Part shown: piece after piece, positions 36,112 through 48,200 of the stretch
Layout of the letters: every line of letters begins with the position of its first letter
Position numbering within the stretch: position 1 is the stretch's first letter
Made by a program: the position numbers and the translations under genes
Notes under the pieces: generated by a model
The model's database searches: none
Told to the model about the DNA's origin: nothing
Seen by the model: only the letters and a program-made list of their open reading frames with translations
Source: Rotaria macrura
Lineage: Eukaryota > Rotifera > Eurotatoria > Philodinida > Philodinidae
Direction: 5' to 3'
Length of the DNA stretch: 64,000 nucleotides
NCBI GenBank assembly: GCA_900239685.1
Contig: OENT01000901.1
Span: 1-64,000 of the forward strand

Positions 36112-38177
36112 TACATTAGAAAAAACTCTCCTAATATTGTAGAGGTACGGGTCCAGTTTCTTAAATCTTAGTTGATATTTTCATTCAAGCCACTCTTCTT
36201 TAAGAATGGTTTTAAAAAAAGTCTGTGATAAAAATTAATACAATCACCTTTTTAATTTTATTTTCTCTGTAGAGAAATATTTTTAGAGGTAATCTCTAAA
36301 TAAATATTGTATATGTATCAACATTTTATCCGCATCGTTCATACAGTGCAAACTATATTTTCCTCTACTTGCACTTCGTGACGTATTGCTTTGTTTGAAT
36401 TTGCGACTATTACTACTTATCACGGCAAACATTTATTGAAAATAAGAAATCGATAGGTTGTCATTGATAATATATGCAACAGAAACTGCTAGTAATTCAT
36501 ATGTGACAGAAACAAATGTGAAAACTTCAGAATTAGTAATATAAGACAGAAAACCAAATATTGATAAAAGTATCATAGTATTACTATCTATTAATAATTA
36601 GCAAATAATAATAAAAAATATACGAGTACGCAGCCGAGTGTATAACGAGATGTATGTTCTAAGAAGATTTCTTTTCTTGATCAAAATCTCAGGTATCGAT
36701 TATGCACGGTTCAGATGCATTCTTATTTACCCCTCTCGGTGTTTTGCGTATTTCTTCCTGAAACTGTATTTATATAAATGTCACATTTCCTTTTGTAAAG
36801 GATGCACAAAGCCATTCGAACACAAATTTCCCGTTTTTTCAGATCGAGTCTTCCTACTAGATCTCACAACAAGATAATCAGGTACGAATATGAGGTTCTT
36901 CTCGCTAATCTTTTTGAAAACTCGGCTTTCAACAATCGTCCATTCTCGATCTAGACCTCAAGCTGTGGATAGAAGATCACATAACAGAATTTGGCTCGTG
37001 TAGAACTTATAGAGAAAAGTTTTAACACCATTTAGCAACTAGTACGAATATGACTTACCTGACTTTTCTATTTAGCTTAACAAATTTTAAATTTCGATGA
37101 TATTTTATTAAGGAATTTGAGAGCATAAATAGTGGGTAACAAAGAGAAGTTTTTGTTTGAATAAATACGTAATATATCTAAAAGTAATCCGTAAATCCAT
37201 TAAGATACCTATGAACTATATGAAATGGCCTGTTCAGTCTCTGTATCTAGTCTCCAAAGAGCGATACAAAATCTTGAATGCATAAATTAGTGCTTTGAAA
37301 ATAAATCGTTGTGGAATATTCTAGTGTTGATTAGATATAATCTCATAGTTATTCGTTAAAAATAGGAATTTGCAAAATATTTAATAGAATTCGACATGGG
37401 GTACGTTGTTGAAAAGAAATGAAGCAGGTGTAGGTCTCGATTTGAGATAGGTATACGTAAGCTAATGCTAAGGACACTTAACATGGCATACCGGTTAACT
37501 GTCGTGCAATACTTGAATGCAAATCTTTCATGTAAACACAATGACTCAAATCTTGCATTGAGAACGTTCTTCATCAAATTCCGTTCATTGCCTAGTTTTA
37601 CAAGTCGAATGATATCTCGATCCCGAGTGTTGAATCAAAATATGTGACATTGCAAAATTATTTTTCATGTTACCTGTCTAGATACATCATATTAGAAAAA
37701 CGTCAGAGACAATATAGGTTTACGTGCCAGATTTCGTGCAACTATGAAGCATATCGGATTACGTTTAGTGATGTGCTTAGTATGAAAATTGAATAGCTCT
37801 CTGGAATCGATATAGTGAAAAGATGTGAGCGATTCTTTATATTGAAACGAAATATTGCTTACATAGTAAATTAACACGATTATATCGTGATTAGTTTGCT
37901 TTCTCGATTGTCCAAGTTCTTTTTCTCACAGAATTAGAGAACAGTGACAGCCACCAAATATGCTTCGTCATCGAATCATGCTCTATTTCTCTTACTACGT
38001 GTGAAAGTCGAAATGAATTCGTCATCTTTAGTATCTAATTTCATTTTATCTTCCATGTTGACAAGGTGAAACACAAATATTGAGATAAGTCAGTATGTTT
38101 GACCAAGAAAGGCAAAATCACAAGCTACGTAATCACGCATTGCAAAAAAAAGACATTTATTGTTTTACGATTCACCA
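36112..38177. other. Gene-poor stretch upstream of the Ly6 gene
   Basis: No gene recognised. A small plus-strand frame near 36891 starts MRFFSLIFL and is Arg-rich; it is too short to call. Nothing else stands out. Confidence 0.4.
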
Positions 38178-38741
38178 ATGCATGTTTCAACGGCTGTGAT
38201 ATTCTATTTGTTCTATGGTATGAATTTGTTGTGAATAAATTCGAATTTTCATGTTGTATGATTAGGCGTGACTGTAACGCATGCTTATAATTGTTATACG
38301 TGCTGGAGCGTTTTAGAACCAGGTTGTGGTGAACCATTCAAGCCTAACTCTANCTGGAGTCAACATATTATCAGCTAATTCTAATGAACGGTGCGGAGTA
38401 AGTTATTGTATTAGAATAAATCCTGATATTAATAAGATTCTGAGTAGGCTGAGAGAATTACGCATGACGATGGAAGAGAAGGTATCTCTCGCAATGTAGT
38501 TGAAGTCAGTTGGTGTCGATTCGGTGAAGATAATTGTCATTCTGAAAGAGAGAATAATGTGACTACCACATTATGTTGTTGTTCATCAGAACTGTGTAAT
38601 GGATATTCTTTCACTACTGCTACAACAACAACTGCATCCTCGCATTCAAGTACGATTAAAAATAACTCTGCTTTTACTGCTTTCGTTTTATATTCGACGT
38701 CGCTGGTTACCATACGTATTCTTTCAAATCTTTTTTTCTAA
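38178..38741 (+). CDS. Ly6/uPAR (three-finger) GPI-anchored surface protein
   Basis: Three exons: 38178-38217, 38266-38397 and 38448-38741, with introns of 48 and 50 bp, both GT-AG. Exon 1 and the start of exon 2 encode a signal peptide ending near VTHA, directly before YNCYTCWS, the usual start of a Ly6 domain. The domain continues with GCGEPF and closes with the diagnostic CCCSSELCN. A Ser/Thr-rich spacer and a hydrophobic C-terminus (FVLYSTSLVTIRILSNLFF) fit a GPI-anchor signal. Exon 2 is one base out of frame as given: the ambiguous base n at 38353 lies where the frame shifts, and without it the three exons make 154 residues with no stop. I therefore treat the gene as intact. Ligand and role are unknown. 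Confidence 0.8.
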
Positions 38742-39801
38742 ATATTTTATGTTGGGCAATATTTTAAATAAAAATGTCTTATCATGCTTCTCTTGTAAAA
38801 TAATGTTATCGATCATTCGTGCTGCGTATTGTGCGTTTATAGCTTAATTTCATGTTTTGGTGGTCTTAAAACACTACTTTAAACACGATTCTAAGAAAAT
38901 TGTGTGAATTGAAACAAACCCACAAAGAAAAACCAATCCAATGACATACTTTTTTCTCAATAGGTTCACCGTAGAGTACCAAAAACTGAACTTTCATTTC
39001 TGAATGTATCACGATTGAATCTTTGAAACGAGGAAAGCTGTACTCAAAAGATGATATAGAAAAAACTTTATTTATTTTTCAAACAAAATGAAATTAAGAG
39101 TAATTTGTTTGATTCAACTACGTAATTACTTGTCTTCGTAATAGGCGCTAAATGCAACTGTTGATTCATGTACTTACTAAACGTGCTTCTCTCATGTTAA
39201 ACAAATATCATTATTCTTAACAGGTTGTTTTGTCAATTTTGTAAATGATGTACAGAGATATCGAGAATCAACTAATTTGTATTCGTCAAGTATTATTATA
39301 TAATTACATTTTTTTTAACTGAACAAAAACAGATTTAGTTTTATTGCCAGTGGATTTTTTTGTTTGGATAGAAGTTTTTTTAGATAATGTTTGAAATCTT
39401 TTTCTCGACCACGACAATAAATTAAAAGTTCGAGATGTCTCGCTCAACTCCACAATTTAGTAATTTTAGGATTTTTCACTCGGATGAATCATACCTTAAA
39501 CGATATATCTGATGGTAGACGAATGTCCTAGATCTTGTTTCTCTTTAGTGCAACCATAAACAATGCAATATCTGAGAGATATGAGCTCATCAATGGCAAA
39601 CTGCACAATACTTCGAGTATTGATGTCCGTGATAGACTTAGAAATAAAATAATAGTAAGTGCCGCGTACGCAATGAGAAGTGCTACATTTTCTTCAAAGG
39701 ACTTTACGAATTTGTTGCTCAGTAACAATATGATTATTTGTCGATTAAAACCAATTCAATTGTTCATGAGCAGCAAGAACAGAAACAACTGAAATCATCC
39801 T
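38742..39801. other. Flank between Ly6 gene and MFS carrier
   Basis: No separate gene called. The frame used by exon 1 of the MFS gene is also open from 39535 to a TGA at 39790-39792, just before its ATG. This could be 5' UTR that is open by chance, or an unrecognised upstream part. Confidence 0.4.
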
Positions 39802-42800
39802 ATGAAAAAGACTTTACAAATGTGTTTTAGTGAAGAGTATTCGAAATGGATAGATAACAAGTTTCATAGTTGGTTACGTACAATTTCAAGTTCGATTGAA
39901 CTTTCTTTTCAAAAAGAAAATGATTATAAGAATACAGAAGAATTCAAGCGCGCCATTGTGTTTATATCAGCATGCAATATGCCTATCGAAGTATTAAATT
40001 CATCTCATGACAAGAAAGATTTGACTCGTCTTCGTTGGCGTTATGTGATATGTACTGCTTCATTCTACGTCAATGCTATCACATGGGGATTTGTTTCTTC
40101 GACAGGAATTTTCGAAGATGCATTCAAAACTACTTATCAATTATCATCCTTTAAATCAGCTCTTCCTTGCTCAATACAAATTGCTACTATGTCTGTATTC
40201 AGTGTCTTTGCCAGTATATTGACGATAAAATATGGTGTTCGATGGACGACAGTATCCGGAGCGTTAACATCAACTATTGGTTCGATATTAGCAGCTGTTC
40301 TAGGATGGTATTGGTCATTTTGTTCGTTCTATGGAGTTCTTGTTGGCGCTGGCCAAGCCTTCATGCTCGTACCTGTAAGTTTCTTATAGAAGAATGAATC
40401 TCATAGATTTTATTCCAGGCCGTTTTAGCTATTCCACCTTACTTTCATGTTAAACGCATTTCAATAGCCACTGCCTCAGCTGTAAGCGGTGCATCGATTG
40501 GTATGTTTGGAATTCCCTTGTTACTTCAATATCTTCTTGACTCCTATGGTCTTCGTGGAGCAACACTCTTAGGAAGTTGTTTATGGTTGAGTGTAGGTCT
40601 TGCCGGTGGCCTTTTCGGTCAAGGTGTAATTAATATTGAACAAGATAATTCTGAAATACTTGCTGAATATTTTATTTCCAAGACAGAGGATGATATTGAA
40701 CGTTCGACAGTGGGACGGCGTCAATCTAATGTATCGAACGGTGGATTCATTTATGGTAGACGAACGTCCATTCTACCGACAGCTATTCATCATCATAAGA
40801 AACAACATCAACGTTTGCCGTCACTCTGTCAACAACATCATACAAACGAGAAGCTAATTATCAATATTCCTATTATTGTGGAAGATGTAAAACCTGTCCT
40901 TCGAGATAAATCAAAAAGGTGAGTTGAACTCGTTGATCGATAGCAATTTCAATCATGGAAAACATGAAAACTTACTGAAATTCGATTAATTTACTCTGTA
41001 GATTAGGCATCGTTCTTCTCTTATTGCATTGAATAAATTTAACTTTGATGATTAACAATACTTGAGTTTTATTTTCATCGTACGTCTCTCCTACTTGTCT
41101 CTCTCGTCGCCAATGAAAAAAACCAAAATCCATTGACAATCGCTACAAATCAAGCCTAGTGTAATTTGTTTCATCTTTGTAACACACTAACACTAAACTT
41201 TCGGAATAGGATATTAATGATGATAGATACATGTATGAAATATCTAACTGCCTGTGATCGTTTTTACCATCTCCAGTAAGTAGTGTCTCTTGATCTATTC
41301 GCTATTCAACTCTAACATAGAACAAAGGTTCCGAAATCGATCTAGATTTAACTGTCGATTTGAATGTTCAAGTTCATTTCTATCAATATCTTTCAATTCT
41401 AACTGAATGCCAGATTGACTTTTTTAATCAAATATAATCCCAGAATAATTTGAAAATACCGATCAACCTGGTAAACAAGTGACCTACGTAATTTAATGAA
41501 AATTCGATAACTTTCAATATGAACGCGTTTAAAAACTATCATTAAAAATTCAGAGTTACTTTCTCACTTCTGAAAACGCAACCAAATATTAGCTATGAAC
41601 AGTTGAATTCCCATACGTTCTACACGTGTTTTTTTTTTCAGTTTCAAATAATTTTTCGAAATTATTCTGACATTGGTGAATGAAAAAAGTGAGTTTTCTC
41701 CATCATGTTCTAATTGATAGAAATCAGTCGAAAAGAACTCAAAATTTCTAATTGACAGCTAGTTTTATGTCAATCTCGAAGTGCTAGCTTTATGTTGGAT
41801 AAAGTCCGGCAACAGTTTCGAATAGATCACGAGAAACGAGCTACGGTGGTGGATAGAAAAAAATTCGCAGGCAATTACATATTTCAAATTGAAAACTCTC
41901 AACGTTAATACTATGTTCTATCAATAGACGCACATATACGTTGTTATATTCAACAATCAACTAAAAGTAATCATTTTTAATATAGCTCAGTGAATTCAGC
42001 AGCTATTATCATGAAGTCTCGTACTCTTCAATCAATGAATACTAATGCTCATTCATTAATACCTCATAGTGACCATAATCGCTTATCATTGTTGGCTGTT
42101 ACACAAGCTGTTCGTACAGAAGACAATTCTATTTATAAACAAATTAGTATATCTCAACCGCAAGAACAAGAACAGCAACAATCTCAATTTCAATCAAATT
42201 TATCTCAAGATAATCAATATTTTCATTGTAAAATTATCTCTGAAATTTATTGTTTACTTCGTATCAATGTTTTTCGCATATTGATTATTTCAATAATACT
42301 TGTTTGGTCATTGGATGAAACAAACTTTTTATTTCTCACCGATCTTCTTAAATCATCTGGACATTCTGAACAACGTTCAACATTATTAATTTCTATTATA
42401 GGTGTGGCTGATCTCATCGGACAACTGTTTTTTGGGTATGAAATTTATATTTCTTCGAATGTAATATGTTTAATTCTTTTCTTTTGTTTTTTTTCTTGAA
42501 GATATTTGGGTGATGTGGAAAGTATCGATCCATTTATTTTATGGACATGCACCTCGTTTATTGCTGGTTTAACGCTAACTCTAGCTCCATTGGTTGGTTC
42601 CTATGGCATTACTGGTTTATGTATAATTTTTGCTATTCATGCTTTCTTTCTGGCAGCTCCGAATGCACTTGGCAATGTTATTATGATAGAAGTTGTTGGC
42701 ATGCATCGCTATCCTATGGCATATGGTCTCAGTTTGCTTGTTAGTGGATCAACGTCGCTCTTCGTTTATCCGCTACTTGGTGAGTAGAAAATACAAAGAA

Positions 42801-42995
42801 TCAATCAATATTTATTTAAATTGAAAACTTAATCTAGGCTCGTTGAAAGATAAAACACAAAGTTGGACGATACCATTCGCAGTTGTTGGTGCCATTATGA
42901 TATTAGGTGGTCTCGTGGCAGGAACCATTCCACTGTATACATTCTGTAAGAAGAAAAGAACGAAATCCAAGAAAATACCCATGAATTTAAAATGA
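39802..42995 (+). CDS. MFS transporter resembling monocarboxylate carriers (SLC16-like)
   Basis: Five exons: 39802-40374, 40419-40918, 41986-42435, 42502-42779 and 42838-42995. They total 1959 nt, so 652 residues, and phases agree at every GT-AG junction. The membrane part starts at about residue 75 (RLRWRYVICTASFYVNAITW), a position like the first helix of MCTs. Six helices follow, then a long charged cytoplasmic loop with RR and HHHKKQHQR, then a second bundle in exons 3-5 with the MFS-type turn GYLGD at the exon 3/4 junction. The tail is Lys-rich. Such carriers move small organic acids or similar solutes across the plasma membrane; the substrate is unknown. The start is the first ATG after an in-frame TGA. 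Intron 2 is long (1067 bp), the others are 44-66 bp. Confidence 0.85.
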
Positions 42996-43907
42996 CGTTT
43001 TATAAATTATTTTCTAATTGTCAAATCTTATTGACTTTACTTGCATGAGTAAAAATTCGAAATATTCATGTTCATCATTCTATCTACTGGACATGTAGAA
43101 AAATCGTCAACATTTTAATAGTTAATTGTAAATGAATAATGGCGATTTGATAAAAATTATGTTGACTTCCTTGTTTTTCTCCTTTCGCTCCCATTATATG
43201 AAAGTAATTTCCGATGAAAAACTTCTCAGATGATGTAATTGATAAATTCATTCATTATAAGAAGAGAACAGAACTTTCCCAGGAAAATATTTTTTCTTTA
43301 TCGTTGATTAACTTGTTCGTTTCGGTTGAGAATCGTTTTACTACTCATACAGATAACAAAGCATAATACATTGTACGAGCTGAATTTGTAATGCGACGAT
43401 CAATTTTCTGGCAGAAAATTAATTCTAAACTAAGTACCATCGAATACTTATTTGAAAGAACGAGACATTCAATTTTATTTTATATCAATCTATTTATTTA
43501 AGTTAAACAACTTAAGAGAAATAATCTCTGAAGAAATTCGAATAAAATTCAAAAACATACATTAAGATTTTCCAATAGAATTTGTTTTAAAACATTCTTG
43601 TTAGATGATTCACTTAGATACAATAGTCTTAAAAGTCACCTCGATCTGATTTTGACACTGACGCTTGTTCATTAGCTGCATATTAAATCATACATTCATG
43701 TTTAATACTTTTCTGTCAATGTGAAATGCCATTTTTGGAACAAAATTATTTATTTAAATTTAGTACAACATCAAATATTACAGAAAAAATAAATTCGAAT
43801 CTGATAATGAAATGAAATAAAATAAAACTTTTATAAAGACATGAAATAACAATTTTTATTGCTATCCTACATTTTAATGATATATGCGAATAACTGTTGA
43901 ATAGAAA
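42996..43907. other. Intergenic space between convergent MFS and GPCR genes
   Basis: No gene. It holds the two 3' flanks, including the polyadenylation signal of the GPCR on the minus strand. Confidence 0.6.
43855..43860 (-). terminator. Polyadenylation signal of the GPCR gene
   Basis: AATAAA on the minus strand, 48 bases beyond the GPCR stop codon. Confidence 0.5.
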
Positions 43908-45266
43908 CTAAACGACTTGATCATTCGATAATTGACTCAGTCTACTCATTGAATCTGAATGTGCGTATGAAGCTTTTTGTAAATAATCTGTGTCAATATG
44001 AATTCTGCTGTGTTCGTTGATTGTTGCTTTTATTTCTGTAGGTTTCTTGCCATGTTCATGTTTTTGTTCGCATTCTATTTTGGCATGAGTTACTAATTGT
44101 TCACTTGTTCGATTTCGACAACAATAAATTGCTAAACATTCAGCACGAAATAATTGTCCAAAGACGCAATATGGAATGAAATTCGTAGCTGCATTAATAA
44201 TAGCAATGAGATTCGCTGTATTATGAAAACGTCTTACGAATGAACTTGATGAGGAATGAAAGAATTTTTTTATCGTTAATTCAAATGACCATAGAATCCA
44301 AAGAACTATGGTTGGACTTCGACATAAAAGTAATGCTAATACCATAGCAATAACCATTATTGTTATTGAGTATTTTGAATGACTCGAACGACGAGATTGA
44401 TGAGTCGTATTCTTGCCCGCATGATTACTATGATGTTTTTTTTTCATACATTTTGCACGAGACTTCCGTCGCTTTAAAGCAGCTATTAATTGTAAATTTG
44501 AAAATATTATTATTACTGTTGGCAATGTATAGACAAATACGACATTAAAGAATAAGTAAGACCATCGATATACTCTTCTTCTAGCTAAATCTGTGTAACC
44601 CTTTGTAACAAGCATACTATTTTTACTTAGCTTTTCATCGTTTAATGCAATCGATTCATTATCCAAATGAACCATTTGATAAACGCTTGGCATTCGTACA
44701 ACTTCATATTCAAAAAATAGTGGAATAGAATAAATAGATGCAATTATGAACAATGTTCGAGAAACAATTTTTGCTCTATGTGTTGTGCAAAATATTTTTC
44801 CATACAATGGATAACAGATTAACATGTATCGGTCGATGGTAACTGCTGTTGATATCCAAAATGATAGAACTCGACTAGCTGCAGCTAAAGATCCAAACAT
44901 AATTTCTAATCGACGCAGAAATATTGTTAATGATGTACTTTGTCGAGTTTGAACTAGAAATTCAATTATTCGCATTAAAATTATTGTTATACATGTTATC
45001 ATGTCTGATATTGATAAACTCGTTAAGTAAACGAATGTCGATAGTTGTGTACTTAATTTTAACAGGACTATAACGGACATTAAATTACTTAATGATCCCA
45101 ATATAGCAAATGTAAAACTTGCTAATGAAATCCAATAAGAAAAGGGATCGACTGGAGATCTATTGATTGAATTCCATAGAGCATCGATTTCATGTTGTGC
45201 CCAAACTAAAACGTTATGTGACGATGTATTACTCATGTCTGAAATATGAAAAAGAAAAAGAAACAT
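43908..45266 (-). CDS. Rhodopsin-class (class A) G-protein-coupled receptor, peptide-receptor-like
   Basis: Intronless frame of 452 residues with seven hydrophobic segments. Class A marks are visible: Asn61 in helix 1 (GSLSNLMSV), Asp88 in helix 2 (LSISD), Asp-Arg-Tyr at 145-147 after helix 3, CRSP near 315-318 in helix 6, and NFIPYCVFG in helix 7, a variant of NPxxY. The third inner loop is long, basic and Ser-rich. CC after helix 7 may be palmitoylated. The overall look is close to FMRFamide or other invertebrate neuropeptide receptors, but the ligand cannot be deduced. The start may be the ATG at 45266 or, more like a receptor N-terminus (MSNTSSHN with a glycosylation site), the ATG at 45236. 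It is transcribed towards the MFS gene. Confidence 0.88.
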   Translation of the reverse strand: MFLFLFHISDMSNTSSHNVLVWAQHEIDALWNSINRSPVDPFSYWISLASFTFAILGSLSNLMSVIVLLKLSTQLSTFVYLTSLSISDMITCITIILMRIIEFLVQTRQSTSLTIFLRRLEIMFGSLAAASRVLSFWISTAVTIDRYMLICYPLYGKIFCTTHRAKIVSRTLFIIASIYSIPLFFEYEVVRMPSVYQMVHLDNESIALNDEKLSKNSMLVTKGYTDLARRRVYRWSYLFFNVVFVYTLPTVIIIFSNLQLIAALKRRKSRAKCMKKKHHSNHAGKNTTHQSRRSSHSKYSITIMVIAMVLALLLCRSPTIVLWILWSFELTIKKFFHSSSSSFVRRFHNTANLIAIINAATNFIPYCVFGQLFRAECLAIYCCRNRTSEQLVTHAKIECEQKHEHGKKPTEIKATINEHSRIHIDTDYLQKASYAHSDSMSRLSQLSNDQVV

Positions 45267-48200
45267 TTTTGTTGAAGTACAATCCTAAGTGTTCCAATGA
45301 ATATTGATGATTTTAATTTATATATTTGTATGCACAGATAAATACTTTTATCAGATTAGTATTGCATGTAGAATTAAGAATTGATAACAATATGTGCTTA
45401 TTGACGAAGTATCAATCGTTTTCGGATGCTGTTGTTGTTTTTCTGCCTATAGTTTCTCTATCATTCTCACCTTACCTTTTTCTGGTATAGAATCAATGAT
45501 ATTAATGAGCAGCACTGATTGAGTACGTTTCACATTTGGCTAGAGAAATCAATGAAGATTTCTAATAGGGAGCGCAAAAGATCTATTTAGAGGGATAAAT
45601 ATAAATACGGCGATGCCTGTTTTATTCTCTAGATGATTGAGTCTTCTCAATAATTGTTCAAGCATGATGAAAATTCATTTTCCACCTGAACGGAACACTT
45701 TTTAATATGAGAAGCGGTAGAAGGTGACTTCTTATCTCTTATATAATGATATATTTTTCTTGAAATGAGAATTTCTATTGGCTGTTGAAGAATTTCTTTC
45801 AAAACAAAAAAAAAGCTTTTTCTTCTCGGAATTTTTATTGAATTCATCAATAGATAATTCACAGTATTATTCTCTTCACAATAGTTGACAATTGAAAAAC
45901 TAGAATATGTTGTTTTTAGGTCATCGAGCGGGGGAAGAAAGCATGAAAAATGTAATTCGAATTTTGGTCGTATGTTTATATTTTAAAAATCGATAGAGAA
46001 AAACATTTCCAGGTAAGAATAAGATCAAACAATAAAATCTCTTATAAATAATGTTGTCAATTACATTGTACGTCTTTATTCTAAAGAAATAAAGAAGAGC
46101 ATAGGTCTCATTTGAAATTTCTGTCTTCCTTAAAAAAGTTAGTCGACTACTTAATAGAATACAGATCTGTTGTACTTATCGAAAGATTTTATTAAATTAA
46201 TTTGGTCCTACAAAATCTTTCTATTCCACACGAGGAGTTTTTTCTCGCTAGTTTACATAATTCTAACAGCTGTTCTTTCCTCGACTAAAATTAATTAATT
46301 TAAGAACAGATTTTTTTAAGAAACTATTTATTCTATGTGTATGACATGCGTTACATAAGAAATACATATAAATATTGATGTATAAATTTCAGGAAGAAAA
46401 ATGACTACGCCTAACTCGAGCAACATTATAAATTATCGGATTCAAAGGTGATGGTGAAAGGAAGTAGCTCTTTTCTGTTTTTTTCCGATTATAACATCCG
46501 TTATTTGAATAATTAGCGTGCATTCATATGCAATTCAGTCTTATTTATTCATTCTACTTCACAAATATAAAAATCGACGTTTTAAACCGATACGATTTTT
46601 TGCCTAGATAGCAATGCTTGTCTAATATTCCATCATAAATGCAAGTGTGTCTATAGTTCTAACACTAGGTTTACACATGCTGATAAAAAAGTGGACCGAA
46701 AGAGTTCTCATCAGTCGTGTCAGACAACATATACCCCGATGGAACTGGGAAGTGTAGAAATACATAAAAAGCAGTCATCCAATGTCAATGTGTCAATGAA
46801 TTTTTGAGAAAAAAACACGATGATATGGTTTTCTTCATAATCATACGAAGAATAAACCTTCTGACCTTGTCATTCAATCACTCGATCTCATTTCGAATTG
46901 TAATAGAATGTATTATTCATTCAGTACTTAAAAAGACTGACCTTTGCCAGCCATTAAACTCTTTCAAGTGTCTTTCTGTTTGATCGATGTAACTAATTCC
47001 AGCAAACTGGAATGTTATTATTTGCAAGAGTACTTAGCATATGTAGATTTTTGGTTAGTCTATGTAATGTTGTTTTTTTTAAATTTGACCACGTCTATTT
47101 TAACACAATGTAATTTGTGATGCCGAGAAAACTCCGAGTCAGAGAACACACTTATTGTCATTCATGTAGAAAAATTATGGAAAGCAACACGTGTTGATTC
47201 ATCAGGAATTGTCTAATATGAAATTACTATTTATACCAATGAATGTTAGAACTTGCATGAGTAATTTCTTTTTTTCTTCTGTGACATAAACAAGATATTG
47301 AAGTAACATCACAATCAAGGAATCGAACTGGAATTTCTTAGCTATTTGCACTATTAAGCCTATTTTTATCTATTCATACAAAATAAAAGTTCCACAGCTG
47401 ATGCTAAAATACTGAATTTTATCAACTACTTAATAGACTTCGAATATATTTCAATTTGATGATGTTAAGAAGAAGAGTAACAAATTTTTTCTCTCCATTC
47501 TCAAGACATGAAAAAAGACAAAACAAAAGAAAAAATAACTGAATGAGCTACAGAGTTCTGTTCTATTTCTTGTCAGAATAAAAGGATGTTCTTTCTATTG
47601 CCTGAAGCCATTATTTCTATTTCCATTCGAAAAAAACAAAGCTAATGCTTTTTTTCTTATGATTGAACAGCGTCAATCGTTTTCATTATTTACCGTTCAA
47701 TTATCTTGACGGTATCATGATCAGTTTCTGTTATTAGTAATTGCTTATCGCAACTATGAAAAATATTTTTGCTCTAATTGTGCATAAGAAGGAAGGTCTA
47801 AAAATATTATGAGGGTTGATTATCAATGAAAGTCTTCATAACTAAGACATTGTCAATAGAACTCTCATGAAAATTAAAAAAAAGACGTCAATGAAAATAA
47901 TGCAATGAGTATGAAAATTATGCGACACAGGACTCTGAATAAATTGAACAATTTTGTTTTGTGTTTGAAATCATTTCACTAAACTTTCATTAAATTATTC
48001 TTCAGTCATTCGTCAAAGAATATTTTGCTTAAATAAGCTTCATCCCTTATTCTTCAAGCATACTTTCTTCGCTCAAGTAAAATTTAATGTATTGATGTTT
48101 GTTCAATAGTCTAATTGCATGTTTTTATATGTTGCATAGATATTCTTCAATTTTAGTCGGCTAGTTTTCTTGTTATTGTGAAAATCAATTCAACAAATGA

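Noticed and set aside
30720..36160. Possible 5.4-kb element bounded by AACTGGACCC motifs near 30737 and, inverted, near 36152
   Set aside because: Only about ten bases match and the sequence on either side differs. Most likely coincidence.
47310..47400. tRNA-like B box (GTTCGATTCC on the minus strand)
   Set aside because: No A box or cloverleaf stems at the right distance.
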